Positions 23,131 to 36,417 are shown, numbered from the stretch's first letter. The stretch is DNA of 64,000 nucleotides from Lumbricus terrestris (GCA_949752735.1 OX457039.1:45005286-45069285), one strand, 5' to 3'. Numbers and translations: made by a program. Notes: generated from the letters alone by a model not told the origin.

Positions 23131-23669
23131 CGTAGTACATCTGACAGCACAAAAGCAACTAGAACTCATAGACATTTGGCCACATTCATAAGCGTAACCA
23201 TACATGCGCTCCGTTATTGCGCTATAAAACATTCATTACACATGTAATATTAATCACAAAAGAATTATAATCACAAGCCTCATTGTCAGTTTAAGTAAAC
23301 TTATATTATATAAGGTAAGCTTAGGCCTTAGGTACAGCAATTCAAGGTAAGTCACCATAAATTCAGGCAAGATAGGCCCTAAAAGGAAAGACAAAAATAA
23401 ATGAACACTTATTTTCAACTTCAGCTAAAGTTTTGTGAAGAATCAGCAATCACTGTAGATAAAGAATTTTTAAAGAATAGTCAATATAAAAAACTTTCTC
23501 AGAGGTTGCAAGCCTTGGCAATTATAAATTTGACAATGCAGCATGAACAGTTTCCATTGGTATAAACTCTTGTGTCGCATGTCGTCTTCAACCCCAAACA
23601 AAACTTTAACTCATTAGCTCATTAAAAAAAATAAAGCCATTCAAGACATATCTCTTACCTACCCTTAGG

Positions 23670-23815
23670 CAGTGCTTAAAGAGTAGAAAAAGAAGTTTCT
23701 GGATGCCTGTCACTTCTCAAGGCTTTTACAGTCCAAGTAAGTGGCAGGACGGCATAGAGATTTGAAAAAAGTGCCTGGATGCTGTCATGACCGTCCAGCC
23801 ACACTTTAAGCTCTG
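23670..23815. mobile_element. Diverged hAT-like MITE, copy A
   Basis: It begins CAGTGCTTAAAGAG and ends CACTTTAAGCTCTG, which are inverted ends. Internally it has GTGCCTGGATGCTGTCATGA followed by CCGTCCAGCCAC. The same order is found in the better-preserved copy at 40991-41168. Flanking octamers match at only 5 of 8 positions, so this copy looks old. Confidence 0.6.
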
Positions 23816-26261
23816 CTCAGAGGCATGCAAGACTTCCATAGTTCAAGGATCCAATGCTTTCAAGTTTCAATCATGGAACAGACTACAAACGAGGGAATAT
23901 TGCCGATGCTGATCATTCGAAATGACCATATGGAGAGGAAATGGGAGGGGGTGTGTGAATAGGTCACCAAACAAACAGGGCATCTTTAGGCGAGTTAATT
24001 ACGGTATATTATATTGTTCAACTTGAACTATCAGCGCAACACAAAGCAAGAATGTTTTCATGGGGAGATTGTTACCCAAACTACAAAGAAATAGTTCAAT
24101 ATCTATGCATCTGTGTCTACAGACAGATCTAGGACGTCCTCCACTTTGATTATAATTATACACAAGTTAGATCTCATCCCATCTTCAGCCAGCACATACA
24201 CGATTTGATTTAAAAGTATTTACAGGAAAGCAACTAAGTTCAGACATAGAATGAGATTAATGACACACAGTGGACGAACTACAAGGAAGGTCGGGGCCTG
24301 AGGCCATGTTTTCAACCGAGTTCATGACTCCAGGTCCCCAAATTTATATTTCATATATTCATGAAGCATGCCCTCCTGGGACGTCGTCGCATGTATGTCA
24401 ACAATTCTATCAAGTTTAAATGCCACTATTTCAATATAGTAGTTGCATTAGTCATGAAGAGACGATTGTTATGTATCCCCATTGGAAGCTTTAAGCCGTC
24501 CTTCTACTGTCCCATGTTAGCATGTAAAAATTTATGCTTCTGCACTTTCCACTTGACCCCAAAAGCCCTGTTTTAATAATGTCCTATAATTCATATATAT
24601 AATGCCAAGTGAGGGCTTATCCTCTATGGATGTCCCATACAAAATAATGATAAGTCTCTTATTGCACCTCCTGTGCACTGTGGCATAACATCGAACCATG
24701 TAGATTTCTCGACTACAAAAGTAACAAAACACGTAACGACCCGGAAATCTTTATGCAGGACGTCTTTTGTGTCTGCAGTAACTTTGTCATAAAAGATGGG
24801 AGAGAAAATGACATCAGCGAGACCCTGTTAACCTACACAAGACCCCTACAGCCGAGTCACACACACCCACACCCAACTTATATTTTATCTAGACATCTCA
24901 TTTGCAGGGCCAGTGGGTGACATAAGATCCTCTGTAACCAGTACAGCAGTTCACCCAAAGGCATGCTCTAAATCTACTCCAATTGCACACAGTTCACCCA
25001 TTCATAATGCAGTGCCTAATAGCTGCTTTGAGAAGCAGCATGAATATACGAGTCAGCTGCATTGTAGTAGGGTGGAAGACTAGGACAGAACGGGTCAAGC
25101 CATGGGTTGACCGAAAATGCAATAAAAATACTGCCAATATTGTGCGAAATATAACTTTATTGCATACATTAGACGATCATAAACATTGAGGGAGTGTGCT
25201 GCAGATATGACAATATGACTGTGGCCTATGGACACTGGACAGTTGCAGTAAGTCACCTGAAAAGAGAAAAGGAACAGGGTTGGTTTATCAAACATTGTCC
25301 GATGAGTAAGGATAAAAAAAAGTACTAAATATATTTATTAGATACCCAATTCGATAGTCCTAGCAAATGTGCATTTGGAAACATATAAGACAAAAAAGAG
25401 GCATACAGTCTAACACAGATATATATTTCAGCCAAAGCAGCTAGAGAATGCGCGTTAGATAGATTTCTGTGTGCATTCCAGCGTGCATATTGAGTCCTGA
25501 CACACTAAAAATGCCCGATAAGTTCTGTCATTCAGTCACCATGCTGATTTTATGACCCGATGCACAGTAGACAACAGCAGTTACAACTTAGGACAAAAAA
25601 GAGAGGACATTTGCAGTCACCACGACAATGACTGCAGTTCCCACCAAAACCCCATTCACATAAACCCTGATGCAAAATGCCGTGGTCTACTTTAAGGCAA
25701 ACGACTCGACGACAATTCACTTAGGATGGAAATTTATTCATGCATTGCTCTCCTATCCCATCGCTGATCCTAAGATCGACCCTGTGAACAAGTTTGAACA
25801 GCCAACACAGCAGCCTGCTTACCATTCAGACCACAAAGGTATCTGCACATCACTGATGACGACAAACCAGAGAACCAGTATAGAAAGGGAATCAAAGCAT
25901 TAGTGGCGAACCATAATGTAGCAATGGAAGCAGACTGGAGGCATGTGATACTTGGATAAACATCAAACAAAGCAGAGAGCAGTTACAACAAAAAAGCAAG
26001 TTCTCCAAGGGAATCAGTCTCAAAAGAGACTAGAGAGCATCTATGTATTGAGAATTGAGTAGGATATCAATCTGGAAACCGTATCTGTGAAGCCGACCTG
26101 CAAGCGTCTACCAAAAGTCAGAGTTCAGTGGGTTTAGCTTGATCTTACAAGGTGACCCATATGACTGCGTCCAATTTAGTTAACTCACTTCAAAGAAAAT
26201 ACACATGACAAGTTTCACAAATGCTGAACAGGGCATCTGATTCTGCTTAAAGACACACGCA

Positions 26262-26285
26262 CCTGCACACACACACACACACACA

Positions 26286-26340
<55 letters not shown>
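26262..26340. repeat. (CA)n/(TA)n compound microsatellite
   Basis: A CA run with CG interruptions followed by an uninterrupted TA run. Confidence 0.95.
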
Positions 26341-28597
26341 CAATATGACATAAAAGGAAAATAGAGGAAGATTAAATCAAAACCAATCAACCACCAATCT
26401 CAGCGGTCGAAAGGAAGGACTTCAACTCATACAAGTTTCTGACACCTTTTTACATATGTAAATATGACCTGCATGAATAAATTATTAGAAATCTCATTTT
26501 AGTCTAAATCGCATGTATCCTATATTGGTCACAGAGTGCATGCAATTAAGTAGCTTCTATACATTGTTCTTGTTATTTAAATTACATTTATGAACCAGTA
26601 ATATTGAAGGTCTCAAATAATTATTGAAGATTCTGTTGATTTGTTTGTTTCATCAAAATAATGAAAGTTGTTATATGCTTTGTAGGCCCCTAAATATGCT
26701 TGTTTCTGTTTGTTTTTTGGTTCTGGAAACATGTATACAGTAAAAACGTATAATGACCATGAAAAGAGTTTACATGTATAATGGTCATAAATGAGTTAAT
26801 GGCCATGAAAAAAGCCTATAATGGCAATAATAAAAGAGCCTGTAACGGCTATAAAAAGTGCAAGTTAAGAATACGGAAGAGGCCACTAAAGAGCTAATAT
26901 AATAATCAACCTTAAGAAAAGCCTATTTGGTAATTACACAAGCACTGCAGTAAACAATTTTTGTAGCTCCTACAGTTATTTGTTTCCAGCTAAAACTAAA
27001 CTCATTAATAGGGTTAGAGACAATCAGTAAGTTCATTAATAGATTTAGAGATTGTCTCTAAGCCGATAAATGAACTCAGTGTTAGTCATTTATCATGGCC
27101 ATTATACACTATTTGCATGGCCATCAATCGTAGCCTATATCGAATTAACTTAAGAAATACTAGATGTCCAGAAATATTTCTTTAAATGCAAAACTTGCTT
27201 GCCGCATTCAATATTTTAAGCTTGGAAGTATTTTCAATTTGTAACTCATTTGAGTCATTTTTGCGCCATTATGAAGCTCTCTAAAATTACATTCAATTGA
27301 ATAAATTGACATAATTTCAAGAGAATGGAATGAAATTCAAAGGATGTTTATTCGCTTTAAGGTTGAACAGTTCACTGAATACTGTAAAAACTTTTTTGCA
27401 ACTATAATATGTAGTAAATAATTCCGAATAGTGCCGAAAGACAGGATATGTGGCTAAGGCAAATGTCCAAGGCAACTTCGAGTTATTGCCTACATGAAAA
27501 GGAAAACTACCTCTGTTTGTATGATCAAAGTTCTAATGTTATTTCTGAAATCATATATTGAAATTTTCAGGGTCAAAAGTAGAAGACAAAAGTTCAAATT
27601 TTTAAGCAAAGTCCATGGTTCATACCTGAACTGACACCCTTTCCTTAAGCACAATATATCTTTGCCAGGTAAGTAACAATATTAAAAATAACTAAAAGAT
27701 TGCTTATTTGGGGTGCAGAAAACTGATTTTCGCACAGATAAATTTAATTATTTCAATAATATACATCTTTTTAAACTAGACAATAGAATAGAATGGCACA
27801 TGTGCATAAATCGTAATAGTATAAATGCATGTTCACACATAATTGTGGACAGGCATGCAGGTTGAACAATAATAAATACATGTCATCAGCATTCTGTTAG
27901 TTTTTAGTCTTATTTTTTCAAAGAGAAGTGCAGAAAAAATCAGACTAAAAACTGAAACATCTAGAGATGTAGGGAAAGCCCAGGCAAGTCTGCACCACTA
28001 CTCATAAACAACTCATATGATATAATCTGCTGCAACACTTAACTGACACTCAACCCACCATCTGACAACCGCTCTTCAGCATTCACTCAATGGCCATGTC
28101 TCCACAGTCTACAGGCCTCCACCTTAGTCCTGTCATCGTGGCCGCCATTTTGTCCACTCACAGAACATAAGTCTTATTTAGTGCACTCTATTCAGACGCA
28201 TGAGCTACCGTATGTTGCTTGTTCTGCACTATATATATACACTGTAAGCAGTCGTTCAGTATATACATCACTGCATGGCAAAATATCTGTCAAGAATATG
28301 GCAGTGAAGAGTGATAATAGAATGGTTGCTACTAATGCAGATGATGAGGAGATTAATTAATGATCACTGCCTATAGCCTAAAAAAATGACACTGCAGTAA
28401 TCAATTACAGGTACACATCATATTGATGCTGCTTCAGATGTGAATATCTGATTCTGCAAATGGTGTGATGCAGATCTGAAGAAGAACACAGATGTTTCGG
28501 CTTTAATTTCATGCCCCAATGAACCCAACTATAAGGGAGTACTACAATGTGAGGTTGGAAGGTCAGGATGAAAGGAAGAGGAATGCAGTTGGTTACA

Positions 28598-28800
28598 ATA
28601 AATGAATTGAATTGAATTGAATTGAGAAGGGTAACCAATCAAAAAGATTCCAATCAATTAGACAATCAATTAGCTAATCAATTAGCTAATCAATTAGATA
28701 ATGAGCTAAATCTGATTCTAAACGACTAAATGTTGCCTATGCTAATTGTAAAGTCTGATAAGTAATTTCAAGCTAATTCTAATCGTAAACGATTAGCTAA
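28598..28800. repeat. GAATT pentamer run and TAAT/ATTA-rich repeat
   Basis: Four to five GAATT units are followed by repeated AATCAATTAGCT-type units and more scattered CTAATT and ATTAGC motifs. A similar TAAT-rich patch lies at 29180-29290. It may be a decayed 12 bp repeat. The TAATTG/CAATTA cores also resemble homeodomain sites. Confidence 0.7.
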
Positions 28801-28929
28801 TTGATTATATCAATTTTTCTCTGTAAGCTTCTCACAATTGCTGTTCAGCTGATTATATAGTGACAAAGATAAACCTGATGTTGCTGAAATGTTCTTTAAA
28901 GACGTAGAGACAAAAGTACATACTACATA

Positions 28930-29055
28930 TGTATGTATGTATGAACTCTTGCTAGTTCCCCTTCAAGATATTCTCAGAAGCACTCCCGACTAGAGCGCGG
29001 ACACTGAATCAGAGTTTCACACCAATTGCGAGTGAAGTACTTGCTTGAAAGGGAT
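28930..29055 (-). mobile_element. SINE 3' body, reverse orientation
   Basis: On the minus strand it carries CTTCACTCGCAATTG, then TGAAACTCTGATTCAGTGTC and GGGAGTGCTTCTGAGAATAT, then CTTGAAGGGGAA. These align in order with the body of the SINE at 56511-56735 and with the fragment at 34870. The tRNA-like head is missing. The tail runs into ATAC repeats. Confidence 0.7.
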
Positions 29056-29816
29056 TACGTGTAAAAGATGTGCAGTAAAAATTATCAATGCTAATTGGAA
29101 GCCAGCTTACATTTCACCAAACTAGTCATGTTCAGATGAACTTCCAGTTGACAAACAAATTATGGACCGCTTGCATGGTGCTCAGCTAATCCTAACAGCT
29201 AATTGATTAACTGTTCCTAACTCTAATTCCGATGGATTGACTAGGCTACAAGATTCTGCTAATTCTAACTCTAATCGATAAACTAATCACGGCCATCTCT
29301 GGAGGGCTGCCCATCCACCTTCGTATGCTGAGACGAGGAGAAGAACAAGTTGTTTAAACTAACCAAGAGGCGTAGCCATGGTCCATGGGTACAACGTGCT
29401 AGCAAATCGGTTTCTAAGCCAAAGCATAAGATAGGTTGGTGTCCACTGTCCAGTCCTCTTCAGTGCACAATGATCTCTTCACTTGACATCGCACAGTGTA
29501 CTGGTTTTACAGATGAATTCGCCAGGGCATCCAAAATGGCATAGACACATCTTTTCTCACCTGGAAGGCCTCTCAACTCCAGTCTCACGCTAACAATCAA
29601 CCAGACTAACCACAGCATCGTTGCAGACCCAATGCATGCAGATGTTGCAAACAACAAAGTAGCTCATGCAGATGATGATGATGATGAAAATGATGAATAG
29701 GATGATAACGACAATGACGATGATGACAACGATGATGGGAAATACCAGTGGAGGAGGAAGAGAGCGATGGTGCAAATAAAATAATACCAAGTTTACATTG
29801 ATGGAATTAAGAAGAG
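29056..29816. other. No supported gene
   Basis: It holds a GAT-rich low-complexity patch at about 29667-29740 and short open frames only. Confidence 0.5.
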
Positions 29817-30206
29817 ATGGGGCAGCAGAACTCTAAGAATTCACATGCCAACTCAGGTGATGATGAACCCATCAGCATAGATACATCACCACTGTCTCTA
29901 CGGTATTTCTGCAACAGCAGGAGTCGCAGAAACATGAGACAAGGTGTTCAAAACACCCATGGCTTCAACTCCCATCTCCCAATCATCCATCTCAACAAAC
30001 CCTGCAGCACATCAAGGATCCATCCTTCAAGGCTGTTGGTCGGCTGTCAAGCCTACGAGAAAAGCAACAAAATCGCCAAAGCAGCAGCAGACAATAATCC
30101 TCTACCAGCAGAACCGTTTTCAGTTAACAAAAGAGGAAATATGGCATTAGAAATCGACAAAATTGGACGATCCCTTGATTTAGAACTGGCAGCACGATCC
30201 TGGTAA
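29817..30206 (+). CDS. Candidate 129-residue open frame, unknown
   Basis: It starts MGQQNSKNSHANSGDDEP. Gly2 and Ser6 would fit an N-myristoylation signal if the start is real. The rest is polar with a Lys/Ala-rich stretch (about 82-95) and ends LELAARSW. A second plus-strand frame over 29944-30150 is also protein-like (ISQSSISTNPAAHQGS, KSPKQQQ), so the true frame is uncertain and a frameshift or intron is possible. No family was recognised. It lies just after GAT-rich low-complexity DNA. Confidence 0.25.
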   Translation: MGQQNSKNSHANSGDDEPISIDTSPLSLRYFCNSRSRRNMRQGVQNTHGFNSHLPIIHLNKPCSTSRIHPSRLLVGCQAYEKSNKIAKAAADNNPLPAEPFSVNKRGNMALEIDKIGRSLDLELAARSW

Positions 30207-31787
30207 ATCAGCAATTATGAATGCCTGGAAAATTTGCAATTTCCAGCAACAAGGGTGGTGAACATTTCTGGCGAAATTACACCTTACAGATCCATAAAGC
30301 TTTCCCGCAAAGGCCAATCCTCTCTCCACTTGCAGCAAGCACTGTATATAGTCTTTCATCTCCAGGAAAACATTAAATCAACTCCATCCACCTTCTTAAT
30401 GCAAAGCAAAAAAACCTTTACCGCAGACTCAAAGTTACGCTCTGGACAAATTTGCAATGCAAAAGAGACGCTCTCTTTAAAAACGTCTGCACTTTGCATT
30501 TCACTGATGAGGAAAAATTTAAAGTTATTGTCTGGCAAGTCCATTAATATTATATCTAAGCACCACATTGCATTCTGAGTTTCTAACCATAAGCAAGCTA
30601 TATATCAGTAGCTAATCCATTACTAGAGAACAGCACTTAAAAAACAGAAAAACAATAAATTTTACACAATATATATGAAAAACTAAAAATACAAGAAACA
30701 AGAGAAGCACGAAATGAGCCTAGCATATTGGTTGTTCGATTTTTTATAGTCAACCCGATCACCCTTCAACTACATGATTTATAACTGTTCTTTCACCACA
30801 GCATGCACAAAGTAAATTCCACATACTTGTAATCACATACATCTGATTGCTTTACTTGATGCAGCAAGCCTTAAGGTTCATTTCACATGAACAATAACCT
30901 GGCATGCAAAAAAGAGGCAGCAGCACTGGCAGAGCAGTTCCGCCCTGTAATCAAAACCTGTGTGCAAGACTTTTCCTTCCAACTGTGTCCAATGTCCATG
31001 CACGTATAAATGCAAGATACTAAACTGGTTGAACATTAGACCATCAAGATAATAGGTTAATTGTGGCTGTGTAATAACAAAGATGATTAGTGTTGCCCTC
31101 CTCCTTTATCCAGGATTAGGACTGGCACTGCAGAACCCGACCAGTGGGTGGCAGAGTTCATAATTGGTTGACCTCATGGGGGGATTATGAATTAGGATAT
31201 GAATGTCTTAGGTTTCATGTGCCCACTGACAGTTATGACTGAATAGTAAAATGCTACCTGAAACTATCACCTGACATGATTAGATAGCATCCCGCAAGGC
31301 AGATTCCCCCCCAACCAGCCACCCACCTCCAGCTCTCTTGAAAGACCACATTGGGATAATGGGCAAACAGGGCCCTTGCTCAGCAAGAGAAACAATTATT
31401 AGGAGCGCTGGTCAACTGCTGCTTATAGAGAGATGATATCTAGACCCTGAAGGGAGCATCACTGGATGGTTGTTATCAGACACTCACTTCCAGATAACAA
31501 ATTGATTTGTAGGCATTTGAGCTGAAATGGTCCATGGAAGATGACCTTATCAACTGCCAGGGCACAGCTTGAAAGAGAGAGGAAGAAAGGAGGTGACTTA
31601 AAGGAATTATTTCTAATTCAATCAGCCTTCTTCATCCAGGAAGTAGGTTGGCATTTGGGAAACAAATAGACCTCCACCATAAATGAATTCACTTCCACGG
31701 GTATATCACATACTGTATGTGGGTCAAAGATCTTTATTACAGGAAGACCCTTATTTATAGGCACACGTAGGCAAGATAACGATCTAT
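30207..31787. other. No supported gene
   Basis: AT-rich sequence with short open frames. I see no motif or repeat array here. Confidence 0.5.
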
Positions 31788-32110
31788 CATCATCATCATC
31801 TTCAGTTCTCAATGCCTGCCATTTGGTAATGATGGGTACGAATAATGATCTCCATTGTCCATTGGTCATTTGTCAAGTCCATTGTTTCCCCTTAACATTG
31901 GTCCATATGATGTCATGTCATTATCACATTAATTATCTATCCTGCGTAGGTAGTCCTGGTCCCATTTCTTTCTCCTTCAAATGCTGCACGCAGTGCATTG
32001 TACGGCATGTGGTCAACTGCCATTCTTTCTACATGTCCAAACCATTAGCGTCTTTGTTGAACAACTTTGTCTAACAGAGTTGTTCGAATACCAAATTGTC
32101 CCGTGATTCT
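31788..32110 (-). mobile_element. RTE-like LINE C-terminal fragment
   Basis: The minus strand reads VVQQRR, stop, WFGHVERMAVDHMPYNALR and AAFEGERNGTRTT. This is the RR.WFGHV.RM...R.P...L signature found at the C-termini of many RTE and related LINE reverse transcriptases. It continues into a GATGATGATGAT tail at 31789-31802. The in-frame stop inside the motif shows decay. Confidence 0.7.
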
Positions 32111-32226
32111 CTCATGTCTTCATGTCAACAGCAATAGTCCCACACTAAGGCCTTTGCTCAAAAATTGATAAGCAACCTTTGAAATGCAATCTTTGGGCAG
32201 AAAGATACAAAACTGCAAATCATCAT

Positions 32227-32290
32227 CCTTGTCATCACCATCATCATCATCATCATCACCATCATCATCATCCCCATCATCATCATCCTT
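32227..32290. repeat. (ATC)n microsatellite
   Basis: Interrupted ATC/ACC units. On the minus strand they give an Asp-rich frame with no gene support. It is about 120 bp beyond the LINE fragment. Confidence 0.9.
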
Positions 32291-32398
32291 GTCAGTATAA
32301 TGATTTAGTGATGCCATCCAATGAATGGCAATCACCTCAGAGTCATAGGTGTATTGGTACTTGCCTAATTGCTTAATTTGAAAAGTAGTTTTGAGCAA

Positions 32399-33948
32399 TG
32401 AATGCTCTTCAAATTATTATTTCTAGAAATATCAGACAGTAATTAATCTAGATAGCTCGTAGATTAAATTTATGGTAGCAGAGTCATGTCAGAGTCATTC
32501 GTAGAGAGAGTCATAGATAGATAATAACTTACAGCTCGATAGTACTGTAGTATGTGTATACTGATTAACAAATCTACACAATGAAAGTGCTTGAACCACT
32601 AGGAATCCAGTATTTCATAAGATTCCCAGCTGCATCAATATCAACAGTTAGTAAACCTTAGTGTAAAGTTAGCACAGCAAGTCTGCTGTTGCAACTGAAT
32701 AAATTTAAGAGAAGACAAAGCACAAAGTCAAGTTTAAGCATGAAGAAAACAGAATACCACCAGCACTTCTGGACACTCAGGATGCAAAATTTTCACCAAT
32801 GCACCAAGTAAATTGCAGCCATTGTCTTTAAGCATGCTTTTAAAGCCCTGTTTTAAGTTTTTAACCACAACAGAACAAGAAGCACTATTCATTAGCTCGG
32901 TCGTGAATACACATGGTTTTAGCATCATCTTCTTACTACACAGATCTTCTAGTTGTTAAGACTTGTTCATTTTTCATAATGCATAGCCGTATACCGCAAC
33001 CGGTTGAGGTCTGTCAACCAGATTATTGAATAAACGAAAATTATTAAGATGACGTAGAGGCAAGCTCTTAATTGTTCTTAGCATATGCACATGATGTCTG
33101 ATGCCACTCCACTCACTCGCTGCCCACCGACCATCCATGGTCACTTGGTCAATGCTAAGTCTCTTCTGAGGTGTGCAGGTGGAGTCAAAAGCAATTATTT
33201 GCCCTAGCAAGCATTATTGACGGTCCAGCACACTAGACACTAGATCTATACAATCGTGCACTTTGACTAAAGGTGCTTGAAGATACATGTATCTCTCTGC
33301 CATCAAGGACATTCAGGAAAAGAATTCCAATACAACAACAGATTCGTCTCCTTTAGAATCGAATGATTCAGGAGAACCTGAAAAATGGCAGATGAGCCAG
33401 AGTTGTCTTCATGCAACTTGCCCGTTCAGCCTGGAATGGCTTGGGTTGCTGCTGAAATCCAAAATACGACAAGGACAAAGCGCTTAACATGAAACCAAAA
33501 ATCCAGAGTTTGTTTCCAACCGTTTGGTTCGTTCGTTCGTGTGATGCCATGCTCTTGCAAAGCATGCATGACATTACATGTGTCAAAACTGATCACAGAC
33601 ATAAAGAAATTTTAATTCAAGAAAAATTCTGTTAACTGATACAGCTTTTTGCAGATAAAATATTGGATGCCTTGCATAATACCAATACCAATAATCAAAG
33701 CAGTAATAACATACATTACTAATCAGAAGGGATCCCATAATAAGAAACAAATACTTAACAATCATCCTCACATCATTAATCACTGTCATCATCACTTCGA
33801 CTATCACCCGTGGATGCCAAGCTATTAAAAATTCACAAATAGAATTGCTTTGTTGGTGTATTTCCTTCCTTACTTACGTAAATCTGTTAAATCCATGCAG
33901 CTCACATTAAATTATTCAATAGACAGAGGAGAACAGACTTTACATGCC
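32399..33948. other. No supported gene
   Basis: Short unsupported open frames on both strands. AAAGCCCTG near 32840, on the edge of an AT-rich stretch, resembles a hAT-like terminus, but no partner end was found. Confidence 0.45.
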
Positions 33949-34262
33949 ATGGCCTCCTCACAGAGTGGCGGAGGCGGCGGCTGGCGCATGCAGAAGCTAG
34001 GACGAGCAAAGGTAAATCAAAGCAGGTGCATGCACTGACATGCAGCAGACCGTCACAGGTAAATCGCCTACAGCGTCTGCCTCCTCTCTGCCTCCCTGCT
34101 GCCAGCCAGACTATGCTGTCCAAAGACAATGAAGATTTATTGGGGGAGCGTTCCGGCACTGGCACTCTCAATCCCGACACTTTCAACCCAGCGGCAGCAG
34201 CAGCAACCTTCCCTTGGCTATTGGATGGTTTGCCCCAGGCTGGCACCAGCCAGGATGGCTAA
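33949..34262 (+). CDS. Candidate two-exon gene encoding a 71-residue protein
   Basis: The first segment (33949-34011) begins MASSQSGGGGGWRMQKLGRA and ends at a good donor, AAAG|GTAAAT. After a 98 bp intron with a long pyrimidine tract and acceptor CCAGCCAG, the second segment (34110-34262) runs in the same phase (0). It reads TMLSKDNEDLLGERSGTG and ends WLLDGLPQAGTSQDG before TAA. The product has a Gly-rich N-terminus, an acidic middle and an Ala-rich stretch (PAAAAATFPW). It could be the last exons of a longer gene; CTCACAG just before AGTGGCGG is an alternative acceptor. A second GTAAAT at 34059 allows an alternative donor. No family was recognised. A minus-strand open frame over the same DNA is the main competitor. 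Confidence 0.4.
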
Positions 34263-34300
34263 TCACGGCCATCAATACTTCATGATCTATTACGTTTGAC

Positions 34301-34378
34301 AAACACACAGACATGGACACAAACATACCAAACACACACGCACGCACACACATACCAAACACACACACACACATACTG
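34301..34378. repeat. Interrupted (CA)n microsatellite
   Basis: CA units interrupted by CG and ATACCAAA segments. Confidence 0.85.
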
Positions 34379-34869
34379 CAGTCCGAGCTGATTTAGTTTC
34401 CAGGTGGAGGTTTTCCTCTCCATCTAGACTGATCCATTCCAACCAATTAAGATGCAGGTCACCATGGATGACAGCAACTACATCCTGTTCCCTAATATAT
34501 GGCCTCTCCTGACCTCTTTAAAGTCAACTACATTAATACTCCTGACTGGTTTAATCAACTTTTCATGTCACTACGAGCAATGTAACAGCATATCAGTATA
34601 TTACCAAGTACTTACAACATTATCAGACAACATGTAACTGAAACATCGATACATGCACTAGTAAACCATTTATGTAAATAATGTGTTTGTAAGAAATTCA
34701 TTATATAATGAATAGGTCTAACAAACCTGTGCTTTTAACACTCATCTCTTTTGGAGATGAAAGACAGATATTTATAATCAATTGGTCACTAAATAATTTT
34801 CAGAAACTTCTTGACACTCTTGAGTATCCAGGTAATTGAATAGTAGATTGCATCCATCAGCTACTAAAC

Positions 34870-34990
34870 ACCAACCACGCGCTTCAACATGAAACTCTGA
34901 TTTAGTGTCCATGCTGCAGTTAGTTGGGAGCGCCTCTGAGTAGCTATCTTGAAGAGGTAATATGACATTGACAAGCGTTCAAACATACAT
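34870..34990 (+). mobile_element. SINE 3' fragment
   Basis: GCTTCAACATGAAACTCTGA, TTGGGAGCGCCTCTGAGTAG and ATCTTGAAGAGG match, in order, the SINE body at 56610-56690. No tRNA-like head is seen. The tail continues into CATAC repeats. Confidence 0.65.
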
Positions 34991-36089
34991 GTATGCATAC
35001 ATTCACTAAATTCATAATCACTGGTTCATTATGTATTCAGATCACCCACCACTAGAGCACCCTTGACCCTGCCAATCCACTTCACTTTAAAAGAGTGCCT
35101 GTGAATAAGCTGGTCCCCACAATTCCACTTTTGTGCACACTGCAGAAGTTTCTATTTTATGATTACAATTACAAACGGTCAATTTAACAAAACCTGCAGC
35201 ATGTTCATTGTCACTCTAACACCATTTTTGAAAATTATCACGTCCTTCATTATCATAAACCTCTCCATTAGAAATCATTACCTTTCATAACTCTTCTGTT
35301 ATGGCTGCCAGCAAAGTGGATTATTTTCCCAGCCAACTGCTGTGAATTCTGGTGCCCTGAAATCATAGATATTACAGTTGGTCAAAGACATCTAGATACA
35401 GGCGCTAAATATATAGGAGTCCTTGAGTTGGTGCATGGATCCAGAATGCTTTGGCATTTTTTCGACTAGATCTACAGCTGGCATCCCTTTCCCTCTGCCC
35501 TCCTTCCATAAGCCCTCAAGAACCAGCCATAGGAATAGACAAGTGAAACTAAAGTCAGAGATTATATATACAGAGAAAGTTTAAACTGCGGAATATATTT
35601 ACAAAGGAAATGTGTTAGTAGAGATAAAACAATAGATGCTTAATAGAAATAGAAGCAAAGGAAGAGAAATGTAGAAAAGCATATAACTCAGTAACACCTG
35701 GGTGAACTAAGTAACAGATATGACAGTACAGAGATCAATCAGTTACCTACATGCCTGGTAATAATGAACTAGCCATGCAGTCATGTACGGCTAGTCTGCT
35801 ATTTACAAATGTTTTACATTATATTACAGATGTTAGCCACTTAAGGAATTCACTAAGCTTCAATAAAATTCAATGCTTACTGTGCTGGGTAATAAACCAA
35901 GAGAATTGAGGTCGAAATCCCAGCAAAGACAGATAGATCTTTCAACATTTCAGCTCCACTAATGCCCCCTAGTGAACTGAACAATACAACGAGCGTGCTA
36001 ACAATAAATTGTTGGAAGAAAGATCAATCTCAGTGACAGCGTCTAAATTTATCGTTCGGACGGTGGATCTCCCAACTCTTGCAAATATC

Positions 36090-36110
36090 GGGGGGGGGGG
36101 GGGGGGGGGG
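36090..36110. repeat. Poly-G run of 21
   Basis: Twenty-one consecutive G residues on the plus strand. The exact length is prone to sequencing error. Confidence 0.9.
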
Positions 36111-36417
36111 AACGTGTGGGGTACGCCTGAAGCGAACCTAAAACCGACCATAAAACCGATACGTGCTCCTTGCTTTTCAGATAAAACATAAATAATAAAG
36201 TCTTAAATCACCATTCAACCCAAATGCCTCATTATTTTCGATATACGACCTCATTACGGCCAAGTGATTTACGACGCTTATTTGATCACACCAAGGATTT
36301 CCAACGTCAGACAGCTGCAGCAATAAGTTTCGAAAATACGATCAGTCGACCAAAATATCATAAAACTCGAATCCTATCCTATATTACATGATCAGTTGAT
36401 AGCGACTCATACCACGG

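Larger units (their letters stand above)
23131..28929. other. Gene-poor stretch
   Basis: No supported coding exon. It contains one MITE-like copy and a CA/TA microsatellite, listed separately. Degenerate TATAATGGCCAT-type motifs at 26745-26870, with a reversed form near 27090-27130, may be a decayed foldback element. Confidence 0.5.
34263..36417. other. No supported gene
   Basis: It contains a CA-rich microsatellite (34301-34378), a SINE fragment, and a faint tRNA T-arm-like motif near 35909 (GAGGTCGAAATCCC) without a clear A box. It also contains a G21 run and otherwise AT-rich sequence. Confidence 0.5.

Noticed and set aside
22776..23247. Open frames of 119 and 128 codons (plus) and 100 codons (minus) upstream of exon 1
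   Set aside because: All overlap in CpG-rich DNA, which lacks stops by composition. None has a donor or a family match.
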